Origin: a virus
IMG/VR virus record: IMGVR_UViG_3300032134_000134
Coordinates: 1 to 33,466 of that record
Strand: one strand, 5' to 3'
Length of the DNA stretch: 33,466 nucleotides
Shown piece after piece: positions 14,370-21,776 of this stretch (positions are counted from its first letter, which is position 1; the number at the start of each line of letters is the position of its first letter). Under the pieces are notes generated by a model. That model saw nothing but the letters and a program-made list of their open reading frames with translations, was not told where the DNA came from and searched no databases. A program made the translations under genes and the position numbers.

Positions 14370-15770
14370 TCAGGCCCTCACGATGCGACGGGTGCGACTG
14401 TCGGATCGCATCAGGCGCGCGATCTCCCGGTCAAGGTTCTTATACGAGAGGCTCACCGTTATGTCTTGGGATCCACCTCCGCCCCTCATCTGCTCTCGGA
14501 TGCCATCCTCTCCACCCATGGCCCGGGTAGTTGCACTGTCCAGAACCGCCTCGGTTGCCAGAATTCGACGACCAGACACCCGGCGCTCGTCTGGAGCCAG
14601 GGGATCGCCCATGTGCGCTGGAGGGCTCTGGGCTGCGATGCTGGCCGCCTGTGCGGCTCCGAGGGTGCCGATACCGATGGCGGCTACAGGACCAGCGATG
14701 GGGCCGAGCTGGGCCAGAGCCTTGGTGATCGCGATTGCGGTATTGATGGCCACATCGGCCAGGCCCGCGGCCTGGGAGGTCCTGAAAAGAGCCATGGCAG
14801 CTTTGCTGTTGTCCTCTGCAATCTGCTCAGCCAATGTGGCTGAGAGCTGGGAGACTCCGGTGAGGGTGTTGGATATCCCCTGCTCAATGGCCTCCTGATC
14901 TCGGACCATGAACGATTCAATCTCGGCCAGTGCTCCCTCCAGATTCCCCACCAGCTCATTGATGCCCTGATCAATCTCAGAGTTGAGGATGGCCGCGTTG
15001 GTCTGCATGTCGGCCATGCCGGCATTGATGGCAGCAATTCGGGCTGTCTCGGCTGCGGCTCGCTCGGAGGCGGCTGCAGCTGCAGCCCGGTTGGCCTTCG
15101 CGCTGTCTTTGGCCGCCTCGGCAGAGTCCCGTTCGGCCTGTTCCGACCGCTTCATCTCAGCGAATTGTGCTTTGGCCGAGCGGGTCCGCTCATCGAGGGC
15201 CTTTATTTGACTGAGCGCGGTGTTGTTGCTGTCTTGTCGGGCGAAGATCTCCCGCTTGAGGGCCAGCACGTTCTCATTGAGGGCCGCGTTGTATGCCGTG
15301 ATCTCCTGCTCAGCCCGGGTGGTTGCGCCGGAGAAGACATCGAACTCCGCGCTGGTTTTATCCAGGATCGCGGTGAATCCCTCGTGAGCAGTGGCCATCG
15401 CGGAGCTCACCTCCGCGGCCTGTGCTGCTACTGCATTGGCCCGCTCTACATCGTCGGCATATTCACGCCAGACCAGGGCCAGGCCAGCCACCGCGGCCGC
15501 TACCACTGCCACCGGAGCAGCCAGGGCTACAAGGGACGTTCCCAGGCCGGTGGCCGCCACTCTGGCACCAATGAAGGCCCGCTTCATTCCCACTGCGGCC
15601 CGGATGGCCTTGGAGGCGTTGGGGGAGATCGTGCTGATGGCCGTGGCCAGGCCGGACATTCCCACGGTGGTTCCGCGGAGGGTGTCCTGGGTTCTGTTCA
15701 GCTCATCCTCAAGCTGAGAGGCATCTCCGCGGATGGTAAAGACGATATCGCCAGCATCGATGTCAGCCAT
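14370..15770 (-). CDS. Tail tape measure protein, 466 aa
   Basis: The N-terminus (DIVFTIRGDASQLEDELNRT) is typical of tape measure proteins. A hydrophobic segment lies at about 81-101 (VALAAPVAVVAAAVAGLALV), a long helical/coiled region at 160-280 with Ala-rich stretches, and a second hydrophobic region at about 346-380. At roughly 1.5 A per residue, 466 aa would set a tail of about 70 nm. The ATG at 15770 lies inside the end of the small chaperone-like ORF. Position between chaperone-like genes and tail-tip genes agrees. Confidence 0.85.
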   Translation of the reverse strand: MADIDAGDIVFTIRGDASQLEDELNRTQDTLRGTTVGMSGLATAISTISPNASKAIRAAVGMKRAFIGARVAATGLGTSLVALAAPVAVVAAAVAGLALVWREYADDVERANAVAAQAAEVSSAMATAHEGFTAILDKTSAEFDVFSGATTRAEQEITAYNAALNENVLALKREIFARQDSNNTALSQIKALDERTRSAKAQFAEMKRSEQAERDSAEAAKDSAKANRAAAAAASERAAAETARIAAINAGMADMQTNAAILNSEIDQGINELVGNLEGALAEIESFMVRDQEAIEQGISNTLTGVSQLSATLAEQIAEDNSKAAMALFRTSQAAGLADVAINTAIAITKALAQLGPIAGPVAAIGIGTLGAAQAASIAAQSPPAHMGDPLAPDERRVSGRRILATEAVLDSATTRAMGGEDGIREQMRGGGGSQDITVSLSYKNLDREIARLMRSDSRTRRIVRA

Positions 15771-15903
15771 GGAATTGCTCCAGTCGTCTGTTCAGTTCTT
15801 TCCGCTTGGCTTTGGCATTGGCTTTCTTGCGCTGCGATGGTGTCTCAGAGATGAGCCGATATTCCGCCAGAACCCGAACCTGTGAGGCCCGGGAGAGCGT
15901 CAT
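15763..15903 (-). CDS. Small basic protein before the tape measure, 46 aa (possible chaperone G-T partner)
   Basis: MTLSRASQVRVLAEYRLISE... to LNRRLEQFHG, strongly basic in the C-terminal half (KKANAKAKRKELNRR). Its ATG at 15903 overlaps the stop of the 154-aa gene (ATGA), and its stop lies 8 bp inside the tape measure gene. In siphophages the gene here is often the T part of a G/GT tail-assembly chaperone made by frameshift; no classical slippery heptamer was seen at the end of the upstream gene, so coupling by ATGA is more likely. Confidence 0.55.
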   Translation of the reverse strand: MTLSRASQVRVLAEYRLISETPSQRKKANAKAKRKELNRRLEQFHG

Positions 15904-16364
15904 AAACCAATCGGGATGCTCTCCCCAGAGCCGTGCGATTCGGAGGCATACAAGGTCGCCGGCTCCTCGGCCTCGGTAAAATCCACAGTCTCAACCACCT
16001 CCTGCTCGGTCGGTAGTGCCCCGGTCAGCCATTCGCCAGCCAGCCGACCGGCCCGCACGATCTCGGCCAGGGGAACCCCCTTGTGTAGGAGCTCGTCCAG
16101 ACAGACCGACCCATAGCGGAGCACGTCCATGCGCTCGGGCCGGTAATCCGGCAGTCCCAGAGCCGGAGGGAGGGCCATACCCAGAGAAGCGGCCGCGCAT
16201 CGAATGATACGGGGCCGGAAGTCGTCCGCAGCGGGCTCGGTGGGCCAGGATACCGTGAGGTCTGCCAGGCCCGTCCAAAGCGAGGGGCGGGTGATGGCGT
16301 ATTCGCCAAGGGGGGAGAGCGTGATGGTTTTCATCCTATGTCGGTCCGGTGGCAGTGTATCCAC
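15900..16364 (-). CDS. Tail assembly chaperone-like protein
   Basis: Position between tail tube and tape measure is that of the tail assembly chaperone. The longest reading starts with GTG at 16364 inside the previous gene; an internal ATG at 16334 (MKTITLSPLGEY) just after the upstream stop gives 144 aa and avoids the overlap, and neither has a strong ribosome site. The protein is helical and acidic at the C-terminus (EQEVVETVDFTEAEEPATLY). No motif proves the function. Confidence 0.6.
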   Translation of the reverse strand: MDTLPPDRHRMKTITLSPLGEYAITRPSLWTGLADLTVSWPTEPAADDFRPRIIRCAAASLGMALPPALGLPDYRPERMDVLRYGSVCLDELLHKGVPLAEIVRAGRLAGEWLTGALPTEQEVVETVDFTEAEEPATLYASESHGSGESIPIGL

Positions 16365-16839
16365 CCATGCACTCGGCTGAGACTGAGATGGTGTTCGGGT
16401 CCCCTTCGGAGAAGCTCCACGTCATGATGCAGTCAGAGAATTTGGCGACATAATCGGCCCCGTCGCCGTGGTCGCTTCCCTCGATGGTGATGAAGATGTC
16501 GAGGTTCCATTCCTCATGAGCGGTGTTGGCCTTGACCCATGGGATGGTGGCCACGTTGCCGGTCTTATCGATGATATCGACCAGACAGAGATCGGTGGCC
16601 GTCGTTGTTGTGAGCATCCTCATGTGGACATCGAACGAGATCGAGAGGACGGGATCATCCCCCTTCCGACTGGCGACGATGACACCCCGATCGCGGACCA
16701 CGATCCGCTCGGCCTTGTCTCTGGAGAATGAGGCATTGCCGTTCTCATAGGAGACTGTGTAGGTGAGGGGGGAGCCGGTGCCATCGGAGAATTTGATCTC
16801 TCCATCGCGCCGGACCTTGGGGACTGTTGAGGCGGCCAT
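16336..16839 (-). CDS. Major tail (tube) protein
   Basis: A 167-aa beta-rich protein beginning MAASTVPKVRRDGEIKFSDG. The region 30-110 (LTYTVSYENGNASFSRDKAERIV...LSISFDVHMRML) reads as a tail-tube fold, and the C-terminus ends in VSAECMGGYTATGPT. Size, position between neck and chaperone genes and the alternating beta pattern support the call. GGAGAT lies seven bases upstream of ATG 16839. An enriched late message would be expected because many copies are needed. Confidence 0.75.
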   Translation of the reverse strand: MAASTVPKVRRDGEIKFSDGTGSPLTYTVSYENGNASFSRDKAERIVVRDRGVIVASRKGDDPVLSISFDVHMRMLTTTTATDLCLVDIIDKTGNVATIPWVKANTAHEEWNLDIFITIEGSDHGDGADYVAKFSDCIMTWSFSEGDPNTISVSAECMGGYTATGPT

Positions 16840-16842
16840 TGG

Positions 16843-17217
16843 TTATCTCCGAATTTCCTCAGCCAACGTCAGAGCGATGTCAGCCTGGAGTGAGGGGATG
16901 AGATTGAGGGTGAGGCGCTCCAGCACCTCGGTCCAGGTCAGCTGACGAGTGCCAGCGCGGTGGATGTACACGGAATAGCCGCGGCCCCGGAGCCGGGCAT
17001 TGTTGAACAGGCCAACCACCAGAGCATCCTGATCGATGGACACATCGGCCTCCCAGGCGGCCCGGGAGGTTCCCGTATCCACCGGCCAGTCGTTCTGAGC
17101 ATCATCGACAATGACGGCCGCGTGCTGCTCCAGGATCGGGCGGAGCACCTCCAGATCGATCCGGCCTGTCTCGAAGACGGCGGAGAGCTGTCTGGAGGAT
17201 GTCAGTCCGATGTCCAT
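16843..17217 (-). CDS. HK97 gp10-like neck/tail-completion protein (copy A), 124 aa
   Basis: Residues 37-60 (VDDAQNDWPVDTGTSRAAWE) and 68-88 (LFNNARLRGRGYSVYIHRAG) match the pattern of HK97 gp10-type neck proteins, in which PVDTG-R-W is followed by a Y..Y.HRAG segment. It resembles its neighbour at 17217-17705, with which it shares DTG/VTG.SR..W and YxxYxHRAG, so the two look like tandem paralogues. ATG at 17217 overlaps the upstream stop by TGATG. Likely sits at the head-tail interface. Confidence 0.65.
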   Translation of the reverse strand: MDIGLTSSRQLSAVFETGRIDLEVLRPILEQHAAVIVDDAQNDWPVDTGTSRAAWEADVSIDQDALVVGLFNNARLRGRGYSVYIHRAGTRQLTWTEVLERLTLNLIPSLQADIALTLAEEIRR

Positions 17218-17705
17218 CAGCGCCTCCTCACCAGTCGCCGGAGTCGGCGGGCCTGTGAGAATGCACGGCCGAGGGCTGCCTGTGAGGGCGCGCTGGAGAA
17301 CAGGGTGGGCTGGACTGGCTCGGGCTCAGCCATCCGCTCTGTCTCGGTGATCGTGCGCTTGAGTCGATCGATGATCCGGGGGAGGATGTCATCGCGGATG
17401 ATGAGGACCTGCTTTGTCCACAGGGGATCGGGGCCTTCTCCGGCTCGGTGGACGTACTCGGCATAATCCACACCGTTGGTCACTCGGTAGCCGAGGAACG
17501 GGCGGAACATCGGCGCCACTTGCCAGCCCGATCGGGAGCGGCCAGTCACCACAGGCCAGCCAGACCGGAGCTGTATGAGGACATCCTGAGCCCCAGCGAT
17601 CAGAACGATCTGCTCTCCAGCGGTGAGGAGGCGGGCCGACCCATGCCGGCGCTGCAGATGGCGCTCCACGCTGGCCAGGCGGATATCGAAGTCGAGCGAG
17701 CTCAT
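17217..17705 (-). CDS. HK97 gp10-like neck/tail-completion protein (copy B), 162 aa
   Basis: Shows SGWPVVTGRSRSGWQVAP (about 48-65) followed by YRVTNGVDYAEYVHRAGEG (about 73-91), the same core as the neighbouring 124-aa protein. It has an extra C-terminal region of about 60 residues with basic Arg-rich tail (QARRLRRLVRRR). ATG at 17705 overlaps the upstream stop by ATGA. Two gp10-like proteins side by side is unusual: one may be the head completion and the other the tail terminator, or it is a recent duplication. Confidence 0.6.
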   Translation of the reverse strand: MSSLDFDIRLASVERHLQRRHGSARLLTAGEQIVLIAGAQDVLIQLRSGWPVVTGRSRSGWQVAPMFRPFLGYRVTNGVDYAEYVHRAGEGPDPLWTKQVLIIRDDILPRIIDRLKRTITETERMAEPEPVQPTLFSSAPSQAALGRAFSQARRLRRLVRRR

Positions 17706-18136
17706 GGCGCGCTCATGTCGAGGTTGAATGTCACAGCCACCTCGAACGACTGCACCATGTAGGAGCCTCCACCGAGCCGGGTGGTGGTCACTGCTCCGAA
17801 GGTGACAGCCCCCTCGGTGGTGAGGGTGGTCGCCGGCTGGATGAGGTACCGCTGAGCGGAGTGCAGGGCGGCCAGGCCGACACTGGGCGCCTCGAGGCCG
17901 AGGGAGGGCTTGAGCTCATGGCCGAGCTGGACAGTGAACCGGGCCGCTACTCGGAGGCCATCGGTTCGGGCCGCTCCTCGGGATTTCTCCTTGCGATCAC
18001 CGATCGGGAGAACCGAGAACGCCTGCTGTCCCCGTGGAGCCCCTGCACCGAGTAGACCAGCAGGCGCTCGGCATTCCACCAGTGAGGCCGCATTGAGGCG
18101 CGCGATCACCGCTGTGAGAGCTGTGGCGTAGGTCAT
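17702..18136 (-). CDS. Tail terminator/tail-completion-like protein, 144 aa
   Basis: The in-frame ORF extends further upstream to 18370, but that extension lies inside the coding region of the neighbouring gene on the same strand. ATG at 18136, beginning MTYATALTAVIARLNAASLV, overlaps the stop of the upstream gene (TGATG), which is the usual junction here, so it is chosen as start. The product is beta-rich with a helix at the N-terminus and ends in SFEVAVTFNLDMSAP, typical of small tail terminator proteins. No motif is diagnostic. Confidence 0.6.
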   Translation of the reverse strand: MTYATALTAVIARLNAASLVECRAPAGLLGAGAPRGQQAFSVLPIGDRKEKSRGAARTDGLRVAARFTVQLGHELKPSLGLEAPSVGLAALHSAQRYLIQPATTLTTEGAVTFGAVTTTRLGGGSYMVQSFEVAVTFNLDMSAP

Positions 18137-18879
18137 CAGCCAGACCAGCTGGAGATCCGGCCCGAGGAGAGCAGGAGAACGGCCCCGGCTGACTGCTGAT
18201 CCTGGCTGACCTGATTGTCCTCGTCGGCGTCCATCAGGGATCGGATCTGGCCGAACATGCCCGGTAGTTTCTTCTCCAGTCGATTGGCCTCCTCGAGGTA
18301 CGCGGCCCCGGTTCCCAGCTGGAATCCCAGATCCCTTAGTGCGAATACCAGGGCTCGGGTGAGGAGCCATTCCCGGAGAGCGGAGGGGGTCCTCATACGC
18401 CAGAACGGGAGGGAATCGGAGTAGAGCTTATTGGTGAGCTCCGTCCATGCGTCGGTCACAAACTTCTGGAGGTCACTGGCCCCGGTGGCCTGGAGGGTGG
18501 CCAGCCGGCTGTATCGGTTTGTCAGGTCGGAGGTGCCGATCGGGGGATACAGGCGGGCCAGACACAGGGCCGCGTCGTTGTAGAACGGGTGAACGTCTCC
18601 GCCGATCGTTGCCTTGAACCGGACCAGATAGCCAGGGCCGAGCGTCTTGTCGGTGGTGATCGCCGTGAGGATGGTGTAGCTCAGCACTCCACCGCTCTCC
18701 GAGCCCGTCACATCATCGAGGAGGGTGGTGCCCGATGAGTCGAACAAGGAGAAGGTCACTGCAGAAACCGTAGGAGCCGATCCACCGTGTTCGATGGAGA
18801 CAGACAGCGTTTGATCGGCTCCCCGATGCAGGAGGACAGGCCCCGTCCAGCGTGCGCTGTATGGTGTCAGGTCAGCCAT
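18136..18879 (-). CDS. Head-tail adaptor/neck-type protein, 247 aa
   Basis: The first 90 residues are beta-rich (SVSIEHGGSAPTVSAVTFSL) and the last 120 are helical (RYSRLATLQATGASDLQKFV, then REWLLTRALVFALRDLGFQL). An adaptor of the HK97 gp6 type usually has only the helical part, so this may be a fusion of a decoration-like beta domain and a neck adaptor. ATG at 18879 overlaps the stop of the upstream gene. Confidence 0.5.
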   Translation of the reverse strand: MADLTPYSARWTGPVLLHRGADQTLSVSIEHGGSAPTVSAVTFSLFDSSGTTLLDDVTGSESGGVLSYTILTAITTDKTLGPGYLVRFKATIGGDVHPFYNDAALCLARLYPPIGTSDLTNRYSRLATLQATGASDLQKFVTDAWTELTNKLYSDSLPFWRMRTPSALREWLLTRALVFALRDLGFQLGTGAAYLEEANRLEKKLPGMFGQIRSLMDADEDNQVSQDQQSAGAVLLLSSGRISSWSG

Positions 18880-19232
18880 CAGGCGGTAGAGAGGGCCACG
18901 CCATCATTGCACACTTCGCGCCAGAGCAGCGCGCCGGCCTTGATGACTCCTCGGAGGGTGATCTCGTCGCCTGCATCCTCGAAGGTCAGCGTATTCCGGC
19001 CGGTCTGGTTGACCGTCGCAGCGGCCGTCAGGACGATGTTCCCCCCATCAACATCGAAGGAGAGGGTCACCATCTGGCCGGAGAACTGCGGACTGCCGAG
19101 AGTGCGTGTCTCTGCTCCGGCGGAGGTCATGGCACAGATGGCGTGATGGTGAGCGGGAAGCTGAAACGCTATCCCGTTGCCTGGATCTTTCATGTCAACG
19201 ATTCCAGGGAGGCGGACTGCCTTGATGGCCAT
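18879..19232 (-). CDS. Small capsid-associated beta protein, 117 aa
   Basis: Begins MAIKAVRLPGIVDMKDPGNG. It has beta-strand alternation and the C-terminal pattern FEDAGDEITLRGVIKAGALLW followed by NDGVALSTA, seen in small phage capsid or decoration proteins. A strong ribosome site, AGGAG, lies upstream of ATG 19232. It is near the head genes. The exact role (decoration, head completion) cannot be fixed from sequence. Confidence 0.55.
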   Translation of the reverse strand: MAIKAVRLPGIVDMKDPGNGIAFQLPAHHHAICAMTSAGAETRTLGSPQFSGQMVTLSFDVDGGNIVLTAAATVNQTGRNTLTFEDAGDEITLRGVIKAGALLWREVCNDGVALSTA

Positions 19233-19289
19233 GGTGGCTCCTGTCAGAGGTTGATGCGCCCCAGCTCCGCAGAGCTGAGGGGTGAGCGG

Positions 19290-19436
19290 TTATCGGTTCT
19301 TCTTCTTGTCGTGTCGGATGGCTGCTTCCCGGGCTGTTTTCTTGGCCTCGGAGGGGCTGATCTTCCCCTGGTTGTTCTGGATGATCTGCTTTGTCATGCG
19401 GTCGATTGCATCACGGTGGCCAGGTGTCTCACCCAT
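19290..19436 (-). CDS. Small charged hypothetical protein, 48 aa
   Basis: MGETPGHRDAIDRMTKQIIQ... to RHDKKKNR, with a C-terminal run of Lys/Arg. The ATG at 19436 overlaps the end of the upstream 235-aa gene by 8 bp, in the habit of this operon; a longer in-frame reading starts at 19493 inside that gene and is less likely. Function unknown; charged small proteins near the capsid genes are often head-related. Confidence 0.5.
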   Translation of the reverse strand: MGETPGHRDAIDRMTKQIIQNNQGKISPSEAKKTAREAAIRHDKKKNR

Positions 19437-20136
19437 CGGTCGGGCTCTTTCGCCGGGCCTTACCGATCTTGCGGCCGGCCTTGGGATCGGCACTGGCTAC
19501 GGGCGTCTGCATGGCATCGAGGAGGGCGAGAGCCCTGTCGAGCTTCCCCTGGAGGTGCGGGTTGAGGGCCACGCTCCGCTGGAGTGACTCGATGCTCTGC
19601 TGCTGGTTTGAGACTTTCTCAGCAATGACGAGGGGATGAATGGGCTCGACAATGCCGGTGTCTCGGATGTGCGCTCGCATCCGGGCGATCGTGCGCTCGG
19701 CCTCGGTGGCATTCCAGATGATGCGGCCGGCCGGGGTGATGGTGGGCTCCATGCCCGGCTCTACCCACCAACGATCACCGTTCACGCAGTCGTAATAGCG
19801 ACCATAGCGATAGAACTCTGCCTCCTCTGGATCCTCACCATCTCTGAGGAGGCGCTTGTCGAGGGGCTGGATGATGATCCCACCCTTGGCCGTTGCTCCG
19901 TTGATCGCGCGCTGCAGGTTGCCATCCTCTCCAACACCGTTCACTCCCGGCACTGCGGCCAGGCGGCTGAGCTTCGGGAGCCAGCCGAGCTCGGCATCGA
20001 AACGCCAGGAGCTCTCATAGTGGACATATATAAAGCGGCGGCCGACCTTGGTACGCGGGCCGACTGGTAGCAAGTCGGGATCGCGCGCCTCAACCGGGGC
20101 ACGGCGCTTCGGAGCGCGGAGAGTGTGTGCTGGCAT
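19429..20136 (-). CDS. Hypothetical head-region protein, 235 aa
   Basis: Not recognised. Begins MPAHTLRAPKRRAPVEARDP and is basic at both ends (C-terminal DPKAGRKIGKARRKSPTDG). The middle (YVHYESSWRFDAELGWLPKL, then KRLLRDGEDPEEAEFYRYGR) is Trp/Tyr-rich and the C-terminal third is a helix (EAERTIARMRAHI... ESLQRSVALN). GAGG-TAGG lies just upstream of ATG 20136. It lies directly downstream of the capsid gene, so it may be a virion or assembly protein. Confidence 0.6.
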   Translation of the reverse strand: MPAHTLRAPKRRAPVEARDPDLLPVGPRTKVGRRFIYVHYESSWRFDAELGWLPKLSRLAAVPGVNGVGEDGNLQRAINGATAKGGIIIQPLDKRLLRDGEDPEEAEFYRYGRYYDCVNGDRWWVEPGMEPTITPAGRIIWNATEAERTIARMRAHIRDTGIVEPIHPLVIAEKVSNQQQSIESLQRSVALNPHLQGKLDRALALLDAMQTPVASADPKAGRKIGKARRKSPTDG

Positions 20137-20150
20137 CCTACCTCGTTGGT

Positions 20151-21080
20151 CTATCGGTCAGAGATGATCTCAACACCGCGGAGATCCTCGGCCTCCACAA
20201 CGGAGGGGAAGATGCTTGCGATGAGTGCGGTCATGAAGTTGGCTTGATCGCGGTTTATCTCGATCACCATGGCGGCATTGCTCATGTAGCGCAGGCTCTC
20301 CGGGATGATGCCAGCGGCCAGCTGGGCATTGGCCAGGGTGTAGGCAAAGCAGCCCGCGCCAAACATCGCGCCCGAGCTGTCAGCTCCACCACCTACCGCG
20401 GTCACAGAGTCGCTCTGCCAAAGTTGGACACCGTTCCAGGTGCCTTTAAATCCCGGGCCTCGGAGGGCCAGCAGATCAGCGGTGGCCGGCTGGAACTGTG
20501 CGGCTCCGGCCTCACTGCGGAGGGAGGACTGGAAGTCGTTGAACTGGGTGGGGTACAGAACGGATGCGAACGGTCCAGGAACAGACTGGCTGTTGAGCTG
20601 GAAGATCGCGTCATACATCGAGGAGACATCGAGATCAACGCCGGTTCCCGGTCCAACGTCGTTGGCCAGTGCAGGGAACAGGGCACACAGGAGATCGGTG
20701 AGGGTGAGGCCAACACCCTGAACCAGCTTTGCAGCCACTGCCTCAAGCTGCACCGGGCCTCCCGAGATGGGGATCAGGTCCGTGATCTGGTAGCGCCGGG
20801 AGTAGCCAGCAGGCGTCAGAGAGAAGCGGAGGGAATCCCAGTCGCTGTTGACGATGGCACTGCCAAGGATCTCTGTATTCCGAGCGGTGTAGGCTCCAGG
20901 AGTAGCGTCCAGTGTGACGTCCATCGTTCCCGAGCCTTGCGGGCTCCAGGGGACAAAGCGCATCAGCGCGGAGAGGTCCGTCGGATCGTAGAGCTGATCC
21001 AAGACCATATCGGAGAGTACAGCAGGAACCAGACCGCCCTTCGGAGAGAGTAGGTCTGATTTTTGGATTTCTTCGGCCAT
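20151..21080 (-). CDS. Major capsid protein
   Basis: A 309-aa protein beginning MAEEIQKSDLLSPKGGLVPA, with an N-terminal arm and a beta/helix pattern consistent with an HK97-fold capsid (for example MRFVPWSPQGSGTMDVTL and the C-terminal VIEINRDQANFMTALIASIF). It lies next to a scaffold-like gene and after portal and terminase. The 5' leader (21081-21201) contains two identical-loop hairpins. The ribosome site (GAG) is weak. It is the expected most abundant phage product. Confidence 0.75.
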   Translation of the reverse strand: MAEEIQKSDLLSPKGGLVPAVLSDMVLDQLYDPTDLSALMRFVPWSPQGSGTMDVTLDATPGAYTARNTEILGSAIVNSDWDSLRFSLTPAGYSRRYQITDLIPISGGPVQLEAVAAKLVQGVGLTLTDLLCALFPALANDVGPGTGVDLDVSSMYDAIFQLNSQSVPGPFASVLYPTQFNDFQSSLRSEAGAAQFQPATADLLALRGPGFKGTWNGVQLWQSDSVTAVGGGADSSGAMFGAGCFAYTLANAQLAAGIIPESLRYMSNAAMVIEINRDQANFMTALIASIFPSVVEAEDLRGVEIISDR

Positions 21081-21085
21081 CGTTT

Positions 21086-21183
21086 ATCTCGGTTTTTTGG
21101 TTGGTTGCCCGTGCCGCTGGACTGCGAGGAGCTGATACCGGACAGCCAACCGAGGGGCTGATACCGGACAGCCCAACCGAGAT
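21086..21183. repeat. Inverted repeat ATCTCGGTT / AACCGAGAT flanking the capsid leader
   Basis: ATCTCGGTT at 21086-21094 is a perfect inverted copy of AACCGAGAT at 21175-21183, with 80 bp between. The interior contains both stem-loop repeats. Their arms could bring the leader ends together in the capsid message. Confidence 0.7.
21128..21181 (-). promoter_or_regulatory. Capsid leader: two tandem stem-loops with identical loops
   Basis: Two copies of GCTGATACCGGACAGCC (21131-21147 and 21157-21173, 26-nt period), each followed by AACCGAG. Read as RNA from the minus strand, copy 2 folds as GGGCTG-(TCCGGTAT)-CAGCCC, a perfect 6-bp stem with an 8-nt loop, and copy 1 has the same loop with a shorter stem. 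The pair lies in the 121-nt gap upstream of the capsid start and downstream of the scaffold stop. A capsid-protein or regulator binding site, or a translation control element, is plausible. Confidence 0.7.
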
Positions 21184-21189
21184 GGCCCG

Positions 21190-21198
21190 ACTATATCA
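21190..21198 (-). promoter_or_regulatory. Extended -10 promoter candidate upstream of capsid
   Basis: Minus-strand TGATATAGT (21190-21198) matches an extended -10 (TG-n-TATAGT). No convincing -35 hexamer lies 17 bp upstream. It would transcribe the tandem-hairpin leader and capsid gene. Confidence 0.35.
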
Positions 21199-21201
21199 GG
21201 A

Positions 21202-21765
21202 TCAGACAATGATACCCTCTTTTTTCAGGCGCTCCAGTCCTGCCTGGATTGCCATCTTGCGCCCCACCTTGGTTCGACGGGCCTGATAGGTTTTCAGGTC
21301 CAGCGGGCTGTCCGGTGGCTGAGGGGGTGAAATGCCAGCGTTGGGATCGCTGGCTGGGCGCCTCTTTGTGGTGGTCGGTATCTCCGGCGTAGCCTGTGCT
21401 GGCGTGAACCAGCGGCCGTAGAGCTGATCATCTTTGAGCTCCTCACAGAACTCGGAGAATGGGGGAGCCTCATCATTCTCACCGAGCTCCGAGAGCGCAT
21501 CGTTGTACTCCCGGCGAATGGCCCGGCGGCCCCTGCTGGAGGAGATTCCGAGGCCGGAGAGGTGGAGGTCCTGATCGTGTCGGGTGCCCTGGGCCTTGAG
21601 CTGGCCCTGTAGGGTTGCTCCGCGCTCCGTGGCTGTCTTGAGCTCAGCAGAGAGCCGAGAGCGATCAGCAGATAGGGCGCGGATCTGGGATCGGAGGTCT
21701 GCACCGTCGCTCGGTGTCGGTGTCGGTGTCGGTGTCGTTGTCGGTGTCGTTGTTTCATCAGACAT
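21202..21765 (-). CDS. Scaffold-like protein, 187 aa
   Basis: Position between portal and capsid is that of the head scaffold. Residues 1-20 are Thr/Pro-rich (TTTPTTTPTPTPTPSDG) and encoded by GGTGTC-type hexanucleotide repeats. Residues 24-62 are a coiled coil (LRSQIRALSADRSRLSAELK). The C-terminal 60 residues are basic and may bind capsid (YQARRTKVGRKMAIQAGLER). A strong AGGAG lies upstream of ATG 21765. No protease motif was seen. Confidence 0.6.
   Translation of the reverse strand: MSDETTTPTTTPTPTPTPSDGADLRSQIRALSADRSRLSAELKTATERGATLQGQLKAQGTRHDQDLHLSGLGISSSRGRRAIRREYNDALSELGENDEAPPFSEFCEELKDDQLYGRWFTPAQATPEIPTTTKRRPASDPNAGISPPQPPDSPLDLKTYQARRTKVGRKMAIQAGLERLKKEGIIV
21711..21757 (-). repeat. 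Hexanucleotide repeat (GGTGTC) encoding the scaffold TP-rich N-terminus
   Basis: GGTGTC and GTTGTC units follow each other between 21711 and 21757. On the minus strand they encode TPTPTPTP and similar residues near the start of the scaffold protein. The array is a slippage-prone site, so its length could differ between related phages. Confidence 0.75.
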
Positions 21766-21776
21766 GGGGGGGGCTC

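Noticed and set aside
15165-15854. A 229-aa plus-strand ORF opposite the tape measure gene
   Set aside because: Gly/Arg/His-rich antisense translation of the tape measure gene with no motif.
15890-15910. Programmed -1 frameshift at the chaperone stop
   Set aside because: The bases before the stop (GGTTTATGA) are not a standard slippery heptamer; kept only as a question.
18137-18370. Extended 5' end of the tail terminator-like ORF up to 18370
   Set aside because: It lies inside the adaptor-like gene on the same strand; the ATG at 18136 gives a TGATG junction with it.
20127-21053. A 308-aa plus-strand ORF opposite the capsid gene
   Set aside because: Shadow of the capsid gene; low-complexity Gly/Arg composition and no start signal.
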